Source: Tritrichomonas musculus
Taxonomy: Eukaryota; Parabasalia; Tritrichomonadida; Tritrichomonadidae
Assembly: GCA_039105265.1 (NCBI GenBank)
Contig: JAPFFF010000005.1
Coordinates: 7,115,501-7,179,500, forward strand
DNA: 64,000 nucleotides
Direction of reading: 5' to 3'
The notes beneath the pieces were generated by a model, which ran no database searches, was not told the DNA's origin, and saw only the letters and a list, made by a program, of their open reading frames with translations. A program made the translations under genes and the position numbers. Positions 48,246 to 57,066 of the stretch are shown piece after piece (the first letter of the stretch is position 1; each line of letters begins with the position of its first letter).

Positions 48246-48684
48246 TTGTATCATATTAATTAATTAATATTGTTACATAAATTTAATAAACAAATATGAT
48301 AGTAAAAGTTACAAATATAATGCTTTCCCTAAGATATTAAAGATTGAGGAATATAATTTTTTGAAATAGCATTCAAAAAGTTAAATCAAAAAGTTTATAA
48401 AAACGACTAAATATACTCATTTTTATGATTCATACGCCATAGGTAGAAAATTTGGTATAAACTATAAAAAATGAAGTAAAATCGTCGTAGTTTACAAAAC
48501 CGCTTAAAAGTAAAATTTTCTTTAACCAATTAAAATTTTTATTCCAGTAAAGTTTTTATTTGTATAAAATTTTGAGACATAATTGTTTTAGTTTAAAATG
48601 CAATTTTTATTGATAATACGAGCAAAAAAAGCAATGTCTTATATTGTGCAGAATTTCAAATTGAGAATAAAATTTTAAAAATTT

Positions 48685-48712
48685 TTAAAAATTAATATTT
48701 CATATCATTTGT
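48685..48712 (+). promoter_or_regulatory. Candidate initiator element (Inr) at kinase start
   Basis: TCATATCATTTGT lies immediately before the ATG at 48713. Both TCATA and TCATT match the trichomonad Inr consensus TCAYW, which normally sits within about 20 nt of the start codon. This supports the chosen start. Confidence 0.45.
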
Positions 48713-49510
48713 ATGTTTAATATTGGAAAATACCAATGCATTTCAAAAATTGGAGAAGGGGCCAACTCTAACGTGTATAGTGCACAATCGCAGAAAACGT
48801 TAGAACCACTTGTTTTGAAAATACCCAAAAAAGCAATATCATTTGATAACGAAAAAAAAATTCTTTCAACATTTCATCACAATGGAATCGTTAAATTAAT
48901 TGATTCTTTTCAAGAAAATTCAAAACAAATTCTTGTTCTCGAATATGGCAAGGATTTATTTGATTACATCATGGAAATTGGCAGATTAACAGAAAAAGAT
49001 GCTAAAAATTTATTCAGACCTATTTTTGAAGCTGTTTTATATCTTCATACAAATGAAATAATTCATCGAGATATTAAACTCGAAAATATAATTATCACAG
49101 AAAAACAAGGGCTTAAGCTAATTGATTTTGACCTTTCTTATGAAATAAAATCAACTAATTCTATAAATAAAAACAATATATCAAACAAAAAAAATATAAC
49201 ACCATCAGAATCATGTGGAACCTTTCAATACATAGCTCCAGAAATATTAAAATGCTTAAACTATGGAAAAGAAGTTGATATTTGGGCTCTTGGAATTACA
49301 CTTTATGCTGCTATTGCCGGAATGTTCCCTTTTGAGTCTGAAGATCAATATTCTTATACTTTTGAAGTTCTCACAAAAAATCCATCATTTGAATTTGATG
49401 ATTTAACAGTAAGCGATAATTTCAAAGATCTTATTGAAAAAATGCTTAATAAAGATCCTTCAAAAAGGATTACAATTAGCGAATGCCTTAATCATCCATG
49501 GTTTGGATGA
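48713..49510 (+). CDS. Minimal CAMK-like protein kinase with DFD motif
   Basis: 265 aa, essentially a bare kinase domain. Glycine loop GEGANSNV (14-21), ATP lysine in LVLKIP (K36), catalytic loop HRDIKLEN (118-125), and CGTFQYIAPE with the DIWALGITLYAAIAG helix are all normal. The metal-binding DFG is DFD (138-140), keeping the essential Asp but replacing the Gly. An Asn/Lys/Ser insert lengthens the activation loop. The end (LNHPWFG) is the classical C-lobe terminus, so there is no regulatory tail. It is probably active, with possibly altered activation-loop behaviour. Confidence 0.88.
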   Translation: MFNIGKYQCISKIGEGANSNVYSAQSQKTLEPLVLKIPKKAISFDNEKKILSTFHHNGIVKLIDSFQENSKQILVLEYGKDLFDYIMEIGRLTEKDAKNLFRPIFEAVLYLHTNEIIHRDIKLENIIITEKQGLKLIDFDLSYEIKSTNSINKNNISNKKNITPSESCGTFQYIAPEILKCLNYGKEVDIWALGITLYAAIAGMFPFESEDQYSYTFEVLTKNPSFEFDDLTVSDNFKDLIEKMLNKDPSKRITISECLNHPWFG

Positions 49511-50352
49511 TTCGAAAATTAATTTAACTGGTATATGCGCATAATCATGAATATTTTATAATAAAAAACATAAAATATTATAATTTACAATTTTGTTAAA
49601 TCAAAAAACTCTGGATTAACTTGATTAATATATTATTATATAATACAAAACAAATTAGATATATTAAAAAGCACAGGATTATTTTTTAATAAGCAATATT
49701 TGTATTAAAAATACAGGAACATTTCTATTCAACTGAAAAAATAAATGAATTTATTTTAATTTCTTCTTAGAAAAAGCTCACTTCTTCTAGATTCTAGAAG
49801 TTCTAGAAGATATTTAATAAAACAAAATTTGAAATTCAAATAAATTTTGATAGACATAAAAATTTAATTGAATATCATCAAAATGATATTTGTGAGAATT
49901 ATTTTTTTTCAGTGTATATTGGATTAAAGAATTATATCTCGTTTAAAAATAAATTTTCTCAAAAGAAAATTTTAATATCAAATAAATTACATTTTTAAAT
50001 TTAGAAAAACCAAACAGTTGGAAATAATTATAAATTTTTGGCAAAAATTTTGAATATTTTTTTTAAAGCTTCTGAATACAAAGCTCCTCAAATGAAGCTT
50101 GAAGATTGAATATATTGTTCTGTTTATCTTAACCAACATATGAAAAATAAATTTCAATACATTATCAAAAGACTAAATATCGAAAAAGTATTTGATGGCC
50201 ATGAAAATATGCAGCTCCTTCAAAGAACACCAATATATACTCATCAAAGAATTAAAAAGTTTTATTTCAAACTTGTTCCTTTTTTTGTTAAAACTCATTG
50301 AATTTTATACAATTTTTTTTTCAAATTAATTTACACCTTTACTTTTGTTAAA
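49511..50352. other. Spacer with TTCTAGAA-type palindromes and a 53-codon ORF
   Basis: 842-bp spacer between two forward kinase genes. It contains overlapping TTCTAGAA palindromes (listed separately) and a small forward frame at 50140-50301 (MKNKFQYIIKRLNIEK...), 53 codons long. That frame has no recognised similarity and may be a relic of an upstream exon or a duplicated kinase gene. CACCTTTAC lies 13-21 nt before the ATG at 50353; its CCTTT core resembles the trichomonad M5 start-site motif. Confidence 0.4.
49761..49811. promoter_or_regulatory. Overlapping TTCTAGAA palindromes, heat-shock-element-like
   Basis: Four TTCT-type half sites alternate with AGAA in about 50 bp (TTCTTCTTAGAA, CTTCTAGATTCTAGAAG, TTCTAGAAG). 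Alternating TTC/GAA blocks are the pattern of heat-shock elements, though the spacing departs from the strict 5-bp phase. The site lies 540 bp from the next start codon, farther than trichomonad promoters usually reach. Confidence 0.25.
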
Positions 50353-53300
50353 ATGCTCAGCAATTTCATCACTTTCCAAGATTTATTTAAAAACAAAAAA
50401 ATCAAATTCAATAAACAGGAATTTGAAAGAATTCTGTATAAATTTCATTTTCATAATATTGTTGAAAATTTTAATGAAAGAATATTTCAACCGCTCGAAT
50501 ATTCTAATGATAACACAGTTTTAATAGATTATTATGAAGAATCAGAAAATGGCAAATTCTTTTTTGTATGCTTTGATTATAATATAATTTTACTCAATCA
50601 AAGTGATGAGCCATTACTAAAGAACATATTTCTATCAAGCAAAACACAAAACGTGTATAATATTCGAGAAGAATCCAATTCACTTCTTTATCAAGAAATT
50701 ATCGATTTTTCATCAAAAATTGAAGTTTCTAACCATGAAATTCGATTATTTTGGAAAATAATAATTAATATTTTATCAGGATTTTTAATCATACGAGGAT
50801 ATCATAATTCGAAAATTGATCGAATGTCAAAAAATTATCCAAAATTTTCAAAAAAAGGAGAGAAACTCAATATTACACAAGAAAACTATATTTCAATAAA
50901 AAAATTAGGAAGTGGAAGTGGAGGGATCGTTGAAAAGGTTTTTTTAATACAACAGGAAAAGATTTATGCAATAAAATGTACTTTAAATGATCAATCATAT
51001 TTAATTGAAAGAGAAATAACAAATTATCTAAGCATTAATCATCCATATATTGTTAAATACTTTGGATTTTTTGAAATAAATCATAAAAAGTATCTTTTAT
51101 TGGAATACATTCCAGGGAAAACATTAAATAACTTCATCAAAGAAGAAAAAACGAATGAAAAAGAGAAAATCAACATCATTTTTGAGATATTAATTTCTGT
51201 TTTTTATATTCATTCAAAAAAATTCATTCTACGAGATTTTCATTTGAGAAACATCATTGTTGATGATATGAAAAAAGCAATTTTAATCGATTTTGATCGA
51301 ATGATTAAATTTGATGAGACTCAAATAACAATGGACTTCAATAATGCTCCACCAGAAATCAGTAGAGGTTGTTTATACACTTATAAATCAGATATTTATT
51401 TAATAGGATTAATTATTCATTATATTTTTACTGGTAAGCATTTTAACAAAAATAATGAAATTTCAAATTTGAAGCCAAAAGTTGCTAATATTATAAACAT
51501 TTGTTTAAATGATGATCAAAATAAAAGACCAAACATTAAAGAATTACTTAAAATTTTCAAATTTCATTTTTCTTCACAATTTCAAATTGAGAATTCTATT
51601 CTTTATTATACACTTCTCGCAGATCAAAATGATTTAGATTCAATTTTTAATCTTGGACTTATTTATTATAAAGGAGACAGTGTTCTAAAAGATATGAATA
51701 AAGCCATTCATTATTTTTCACTTGCTGCAAACCAGAACCATTCAAATTCACAGTTTTTCTTGGGAATGATTTATTTTCAAGGACAATATATTAAGCTTGA
51801 TATTGATAAAGCCATTCATTATTTTTCTCTTGCTGCTAATCAAAGTAACGTAAGAGCACAATTTATTCTTGGATGCATTTATTACAAAGGTCAGTATGTT
51901 TCGCGTGATATCGAAAAAGCGAAGAGTTATTTTTTATATGCATCTAGACAAGACCACTCTGATTCATGCTTTTATCTTGGACTTATTTATTATAAAGAAT
52001 TAAATGATTATAAAAATGCTATCAAATACTTTAAACTTGCTGCAAGGCGAAATCATTCAAATGCACTGTTTTTTCTTGGTCTAATGTATCATGAAGGTAT
52101 TTATGTTGAACGCAATATTAACGATGCAATTTATTATCTCACACTAGCAGCAGACCAAAATAATAAAAATGCAATGTTTTGTCTTAGTATTATTTACCAA
52201 GGAGGAAAAAAAATCACATATGATATAGACCAATTAATTCATTATTTCAAAATTTTGGCCGAAAAAAATAATGACGTTGATGCACAGTTAAAACTTGGTG
52301 TTTTATATCATCAAGGAAAACTCATTCATCAAGATATTGATGAATCAATTCGTTATTACTCCCTTGCAGCCAAACAAAATAATGTTAATGCACAATTTTC
52401 TCTTGGAATTATTTATGCCTTAAAAAATGATATGATTAAAGCAGTTCATTATTTTGTACTTGCAGCTAATCAAAATCATTTAGAAGCACATTATTATCTA
52501 GGAATTATTTACAATGGAAAATATGGAATTGCTCAAAATATAGATAAAGTTATTCATTATTTAATTATTCCTGCTAATCAAAATCATTCTGGAGCACAAT
52601 TTTTACTTGGTCTTACTTACTATCAAAAAGAATATACACAACATGATATTAATAAAGCAATACATTACTTTTCACTTGCTGCTAGTTCAAATCATGCTGG
52701 TGCTCAATATTTCCTAGGTATTATTTATTATAAAGAACTACACAATATCGAAGAAGCAATTAAATATTTCACTCTTGCTGCCAATCAAAACCACTTTGAA
52801 GCACAATTTAATTTAGGTGTTATTTACACAAATGGAATTGATATCCAAAAGTCAATTCATTATTACACGCTTGCTGCTAATCAAAATTTAGCAGAAGCAC
52901 AGTTCAATCTTGGAGTAATTTATTACAAAAACATTTATGTACGGCGCAATATTAGTAAAGCTATTTATTATTTTAATCTTGCTGCAAATCAAAATTTCTT
53001 AAATGCTCAACTTAGTCTTGGAATTATTTATGCAAATGGAAAATATGTTTGTCGCGATATTTTAAGAGCTATTCATTATTTAAAGCTTGCTGCTAATCAA
53101 AATAGTTCAGAAGCATTTTTTTATCTTGGAATTATTTATGAAAGAGGATTTCATATTTCAAGTGATATGAAAAAAGCAATAAAATATTTTACTCTTTCAG
53201 CAGACGATAATAATCCACATGCACAATTTTTCCTTGGCTTATTATATTTTTATGGCAAATATATTCCTCAAAACATTAACAAAGCAATTCATCTTTTTAC

Positions 53301-53535
53301 ACTTGCATCGAATCAGAATAATGCAAAAGCAGAATCACTTTTAGGATTAATTTATTTTAAAGGACAATTTGTTCCACGTGATATTAATAAAGGAATTAAT
53401 TATTTAAACAAAAAAATTCACATGCGCTGTTTTATCTTGGTTACATTTATAGTAATTGAATTGAAGTTTCAAGAAATAAACTGCGAGTTTTTTTTTGCAT
53501 ACAACTCAATTTTTCTGAATAGTATTGAAAAATGA
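50353..53535 (+). CDS. Sel1-repeat kinase-like protein, gene interrupted near its 3' end
   Basis: 1060 codons. A kinase-like domain lies at about 180-410: GSGSGGIVEKV loop, lysine in YAIKC (about 206), YLLLEYIPG hinge. The catalytic loop reads LRDFHLRN instead of HRDLKxxN, and DFG is DFD, so activity is doubtful though both Asp residues remain. From about 420 on there are about 17 Sel1 repeats (HYFSLAANQN---AQFFLGIIYY pattern). The array runs cleanly to about nucleotide 53410. There the frame slips: the next repeat (NSHALFYLGYIYSN) continues in another frame before a stop. The last 40 residues of this ORF (KKIHMRCFILV...) are therefore not native. The array resumes in the ORF at 53604, so this is most likely one broken gene. 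CCTTT lies just upstream of the start. Confidence 0.75.
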   Translation: MLSNFITFQDLFKNKKIKFNKQEFERILYKFHFHNIVENFNERIFQPLEYSNDNTVLIDYYEESENGKFFFVCFDYNIILLNQSDEPLLKNIFLSSKTQNVYNIREESNSLLYQEIIDFSSKIEVSNHEIRLFWKIIINILSGFLIIRGYHNSKIDRMSKNYPKFSKKGEKLNITQENYISIKKLGSGSGGIVEKVFLIQQEKIYAIKCTLNDQSYLIEREITNYLSINHPYIVKYFGFFEINHKKYLLLEYIPGKTLNNFIKEEKTNEKEKINIIFEILISVFYIHSKKFILRDFHLRNIIVDDMKKAILIDFDRMIKFDETQITMDFNNAPPEISRGCLYTYKSDIYLIGLIIHYIFTGKHFNKNNEISNLKPKVANIINICLNDDQNKRPNIKELLKIFKFHFSSQFQIENSILYYTLLADQNDLDSIFNLGLIYYKGDSVLKDMNKAIHYFSLAANQNHSNSQFFLGMIYFQGQYIKLDIDKAIHYFSLAANQSNVRAQFILGCIYYKGQYVSRDIEKAKSYFLYASRQDHSDSCFYLGLIYYKELNDYKNAIKYFKLAARRNHSNALFFLGLMYHEGIYVERNINDAIYYLTLAADQNNKNAMFCLSIIYQGGKKITYDIDQLIHYFKILAEKNNDVDAQLKLGVLYHQGKLIHQDIDESIRYYSLAAKQNNVNAQFSLGIIYALKNDMIKAVHYFVLAANQNHLEAHYYLGIIYNGKYGIAQNIDKVIHYLIIPANQNHSGAQFLLGLTYYQKEYTQHDINKAIHYFSLAASSNHAGAQYFLGIIYYKELHNIEEAIKYFTLAANQNHFEAQFNLGVIYTNGIDIQKSIHYYTLAANQNLAEAQFNLGVIYYKNIYVRRNISKAIYYFNLAANQNFLNAQLSLGIIYANGKYVCRDILRAIHYLKLAANQNSSEAFFYLGIIYERGFHISSDMKKAIKYFTLSADDNNPHAQFFLGLLYFYGKYIPQNINKAIHLFTLASNQNNAKAESLLGLIYFKGQFVPRDINKGINYLNKKIHMRCFILVTFIVIELKFQEINCEFFFAYNSIFLNSIEK

Positions 53536-53622
53536 AAATAATCAACTCAATTTTGAAATAAATAATTACAAAATTGTATTTGTTTTCAATGATAAATTGA
53601 AAATTGAGTTGTATGCAAAAAA
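53491..53622. mobile_element. Hairpin-ended 132-bp insertion, MITE-like
   Basis: TTTTTTGCATACAACTCAAT plus TTT (53491-53513) is a 23-bp perfect inverted match to 53600-53622. The arms enclose 86 bp of AT-rich DNA that has no Sel1 coding sense and contains a third CAACTCAATTTT copy at about 53533. The Sel1 array stops just left of the left arm and resumes just right of the right arm, so this looks like a small non-autonomous terminal-inverted-repeat element, or an inverted duplication, inside the gene. No clear target duplication is visible. Confidence 0.45.
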
Positions 53623-54311
53623 GAAAACTAGTTTATTATTATTCACTTGTAACAGATGAATGTCATTCTCACGCGCAGTTTTATCTAGGAAGCATTTTTT
53701 ATGAAGGTTTATATGTTGATTTTGATATCGAAAAAGCAATTCATCATTTTAAAGAAGCATCTTGCTTCAACAACCAATATGCAAAAAACAATTTAGCAAT
53801 TATTTACAAGAAAGGCCAAGGCCTAAAAAATACCAACATATTTCAAGCTAAAGAATACTTGAAAGAAGCAATTTCTCAAAAAAATGATCCAGTTGCAATG
53901 TTTAATCTAGCTCACATTTATTTTTTTGAAAAAGAAGAAAATTACAATCTAAATGAGTCAATTGAATTGCTAATTAAATCATCTACTCAAAAAATAATAT
54001 ATTCAATTGAGCTTTTGTGTTTAGAAACAATTAAAAAATATAAATCAACTACAATTTCAGATATTAAAAATGATTTTAAAAAAATTGATGCCAAACTCTT
54101 TAATTCAATTTCAAAATATATTGATTTATATAATTTAAATGAGCCCAATTTTTATAATGTAATGTATAATAAGTTGAAGAGCATTAATTTGGTATATTAT
54201 GGTGATAAAATAGAGAACCAAAAGAAAAAGTATAAACACACCACATTTGATAAAAGAATTCCTATTAATCACTTTTTTTATGAAGGACTTGGTGACATTT
54301 TGATAGATTAA
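53604..54311 (+). pseudogene. Detached 3' part of the Sel1 kinase-like gene
   Basis: A 235-codon frame whose usable start (MSCMQKRK, or MQKRK) lies inside the right arm of the hairpin insertion. The first real sequence, LVYYYSLVTDECHSHAQFYLGSIFYEGLY, begins mid-repeat. At least three more Sel1 repeats follow (to about residue 120), then a helical C-terminal tail ending DILID. It is the natural continuation of the 50353 ORF in a different frame. It could still be translated as a separate small protein, but the start inside an insertion makes that unlikely. Confidence 0.7.
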
Positions 54312-54683
54312 TTTATTCAAGTGAAAAAATAATGGAATAACATGTGTCATTTCATATCTTGAATTTCTAATAATTCTATTAAAATGCTTTATTGGATAGA
54401 TTTGAAGTTGTTCCGATGTTTCTTAAAATGATTATCGGTATAAAATATACAATAAAAAATAATAATTCTCAAAAAGTTAAAATTGATATATCGCATAGAA
54501 TAATTTGAAAATCAATACAAAAATTTGTTTTAAAGTTATCTTTTAAATATTTAAATTTATTTTAAAAATAAACAAGAATTGATTTAAATAAATGGCTTTT
54601 ATTATAAATTATATATAATAAAATATAATTTCTCTTTCAATTCATAAAATATTAATAATTTTTTTTTTTCAAATCAATTCCAA

Positions 54684-57065
54684 ATGAAAGAAACTTTAAT
54701 TTCTCTGATGAAAAACATTTTGTATTCATTTATTGGCTTCATTTCAAAGAAATTTATTAGACAAATCAATTATTATCCCAACGACAGAAACAAAGCTTGC
54801 TTTATTTTTCAAGAGAATTTATTTCATCAAAAACAATATCCGCTCAATATTAGGCAAATCGAATTTGATTCATTAAATATAGATCTCTTGACAAAAACAA
54901 TTACTATTGATGATATTTCCCTTAGTAATGATTCAGAGACTGATATTTCATCTCAATCAAAAGCACCTAAAAAATTTGTGTTCAGAACTTTTTTTACATT
55001 ATTCCTTACTATTTTCAATTTTTTATTTGGTAGATTCATAAATTCAATAATGAAGCCATTATTTGCCTTTATCATCAGAAAAATCATTAAAAATACAACA
55101 ATTATCATTAATTCAATAAATATTGACCTAAAAATACCAGTAAATGATCAAAACGAAGCAATACAATTAAAAACCATAGTTAAATCGACTAATTTCATTT
55201 TAAAAAAAGATTATAATTTCAATGCAACAATTGAAAGTTTTCAAATTGAATTAAAAAATAATGAAAGCAATAAAACAATAGTAATGATAGAGGCACCAAC
55301 TTTAGAATTAATGAGAAAAAGCATGAAATCCTTTACATTTGATTCAAAATCAGCAATATCAATATATTTTTCAATATTTGATTCAAGCATTCTCATCGAT
55401 TTATTTAAAAAAGCAAAAACAATAAAAATGGATGAAATTTTTGCATTCAAAAATCATATTAAAAAACGATTTGAACCAGATTTAGACATAAATATTGAAA
55501 ATATTAACTTCTTTATCATTAAATCAAACTTGCCTTTGCTGTTATTAAGCATCACTCCAAACGAAATCAAATATCCTTTTTTCAGAAGTGATTTTGAAAA
55601 CAAAATTGAAATTAAATTTGAATTGAAACATTTATGCCATCGAACATACAATGTAATCAGTAATTTTTCAACAGAAATAACAATAAATAATAATAATGTT
55701 GATGTAATTGTTTCTCCAATTCAAACAACATTATCTGCTTTTTTAGTCAGAGAAATTTTCGCAGCAGAAATAAAGGATTCGTTACATTCGAGTTTGCAAC
55801 ATCAATATGAAAAAGTTTTCTTTCAAAATGACACAAAAGAAGTCATCAAGCTTACTTTAATTAAAAAGAATTCAAATGATAAATATTCAATTGAATTGGA
55901 AAGCAATATTAAAAAAGAAATTAAAGAACAAGAATTTGAATCTGATGTCAAAGTTGATTTCATCCACAAAAATTATTATTTTTCAATTGACAGTTTGTAT
56001 TCATCCATTTTTTTAGATAAAAACATAATTGTCATTTTAACAACCAAAGGTGGAATTAACACGATTCATTTTTCTTCTCCTTATTTAATTCGAAATAGAT
56101 TATCTTATGATATAGAAGCGTGTTTTAATGATCAAAATCCATTAATTATTGAAAAGAAGAAAGATCAATTTATTCCATGTAAAATCAACTTCAATTTATC
56201 TGAAAAAATTAAAGTAGCAATGCTTCCTTCTCATTCTGATTATGTCTATCTTGATTTCAAAAGTCAAAAACCAATCAAATTCATTGACAGAAAAAATAAA
56301 ATAAAATATTATTCAACTTACTTCTTGTCTTTTGACTCTCAGAAATCTATTTGCTCAATCACTTTTATGCCATTTGTTATCGTTACAAATTACTTGCCAT
56401 ATGATGTTCATTTGAAGATCAAAAACATTACTACTTTGGAATTAAAACAAAAAACGCCAGTAGATTTATCTTTTGTTAAAGGATATAAATCAGATTTAGA
56501 ATTTATACTTGATTTTGGTGACTTTGCAATTGGAAATAAAATCATAAAAAAGTCAAGAATTGAAAATTTTAAAGAAGAAGTTTTCCTATTTAAAAAGGGT
56601 GAAAAAATTGGCCAAGTTATTTTCAAGTGTTCAGAAAAACGAAAAAAGAATAAAACTTATTTTGATCTTTCAATTTATTCACCGCTTATTTTGGAAAATG
56701 AATCAAATATTCCATTATCTCTTCATGTGTCAAAATGTGACAGATACAAATTCATTGATAAGAAAATTTTATATAATTCAGAAACTATAATGAGTAATGA
56801 TTACCTGATTAAATTGCCAATTGTATATGAAAAATTAACTAATGTTAATTGGCTTGATTTCAAATATCTAGATGGTTTTTCTCAGATGATTCCATTACAG
56901 CATGAACGAAACAATAAAATATTCTTGTTTTTGACATTAGAAAAAAAAGAAGGAAATTGTAATCAATCGTCAATTGTAACTATTCAGCCATACTTTAAAA
57001 TTCATAGTGATATAAACGAAACGGTTAAATTTTTAGCTTTTTCTAAGAATAAAGATATGTATTAA
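54684..57065 (+). CDS. VPS13-like lipid-transfer protein, N-terminal part
   Basis: 793 codons. The start resembles a chorein-N cap (LISLMKNILYSFIGFISKKFIRQI, then a FDSLNIDLLTKTITIDDISL strand pair). Beta-rich repeating strands of the RBG groove type follow (INIDLKIP, FNATIESFQIEL). From about residue 465 comes a VAB/SHR-BD-like region (SPYLIRNRLSYDIEACF, FVIVTNYLPYDVHLKI, YSPLILENESNIPLSLHV), typical of VPS13. VPS13 proteins bridge membranes and move bulk lipid at contact sites. The frame ends at 57063-57065 (KDMY then TAA), but the coding sense continues without gap in the +1 frame, so this is the first part of one interrupted gene. The reassembled length of about 1370 aa would be far shorter than yeast or human VPS13. 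Confidence 0.72.
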   Translation: MKETLISLMKNILYSFIGFISKKFIRQINYYPNDRNKACFIFQENLFHQKQYPLNIRQIEFDSLNIDLLTKTITIDDISLSNDSETDISSQSKAPKKFVFRTFFTLFLTIFNFLFGRFINSIMKPLFAFIIRKIIKNTTIIINSINIDLKIPVNDQNEAIQLKTIVKSTNFILKKDYNFNATIESFQIELKNNESNKTIVMIEAPTLELMRKSMKSFTFDSKSAISIYFSIFDSSILIDLFKKAKTIKMDEIFAFKNHIKKRFEPDLDINIENINFFIIKSNLPLLLLSITPNEIKYPFFRSDFENKIEIKFELKHLCHRTYNVISNFSTEITINNNNVDVIVSPIQTTLSAFLVREIFAAEIKDSLHSSLQHQYEKVFFQNDTKEVIKLTLIKKNSNDKYSIELESNIKKEIKEQEFESDVKVDFIHKNYYFSIDSLYSSIFLDKNIIVILTTKGGINTIHFSSPYLIRNRLSYDIEACFNDQNPLIIEKKKDQFIPCKINFNLSEKIKVAMLPSHSDYVYLDFKSQKPIKFIDRKNKIKYYSTYFLSFDSQKSICSITFMPFVIVTNYLPYDVHLKIKNITTLELKQKTPVDLSFVKGYKSDLEFILDFGDFAIGNKIIKKSRIENFKEEVFLFKKGEKIGQVIFKCSEKRKKNKTYFDLSIYSPLILENESNIPLSLHVSKCDRYKFIDKKILYNSETIMSNDYLIKLPIVYEKLTNVNWLDFKYLDGFSQMIPLQHERNNKIFLFLTLEKKEGNCNQSSIVTIQPYFKIHSDINETVKFLAFSKNKDMY

Positions 57066-57066
57066 A

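Larger units (their letters stand above)
47894..48712. other. Spacer with a structured G+C island
   Basis: 819-bp AT-rich spacer. An island of ordinary base composition at about 48150-48250 is listed separately as a candidate RNA. The final 20 bases before the kinase contain TCATATCATTT, which fits the trichomonad initiator consensus TCA(C/T)(A/T). Confidence 0.5.
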
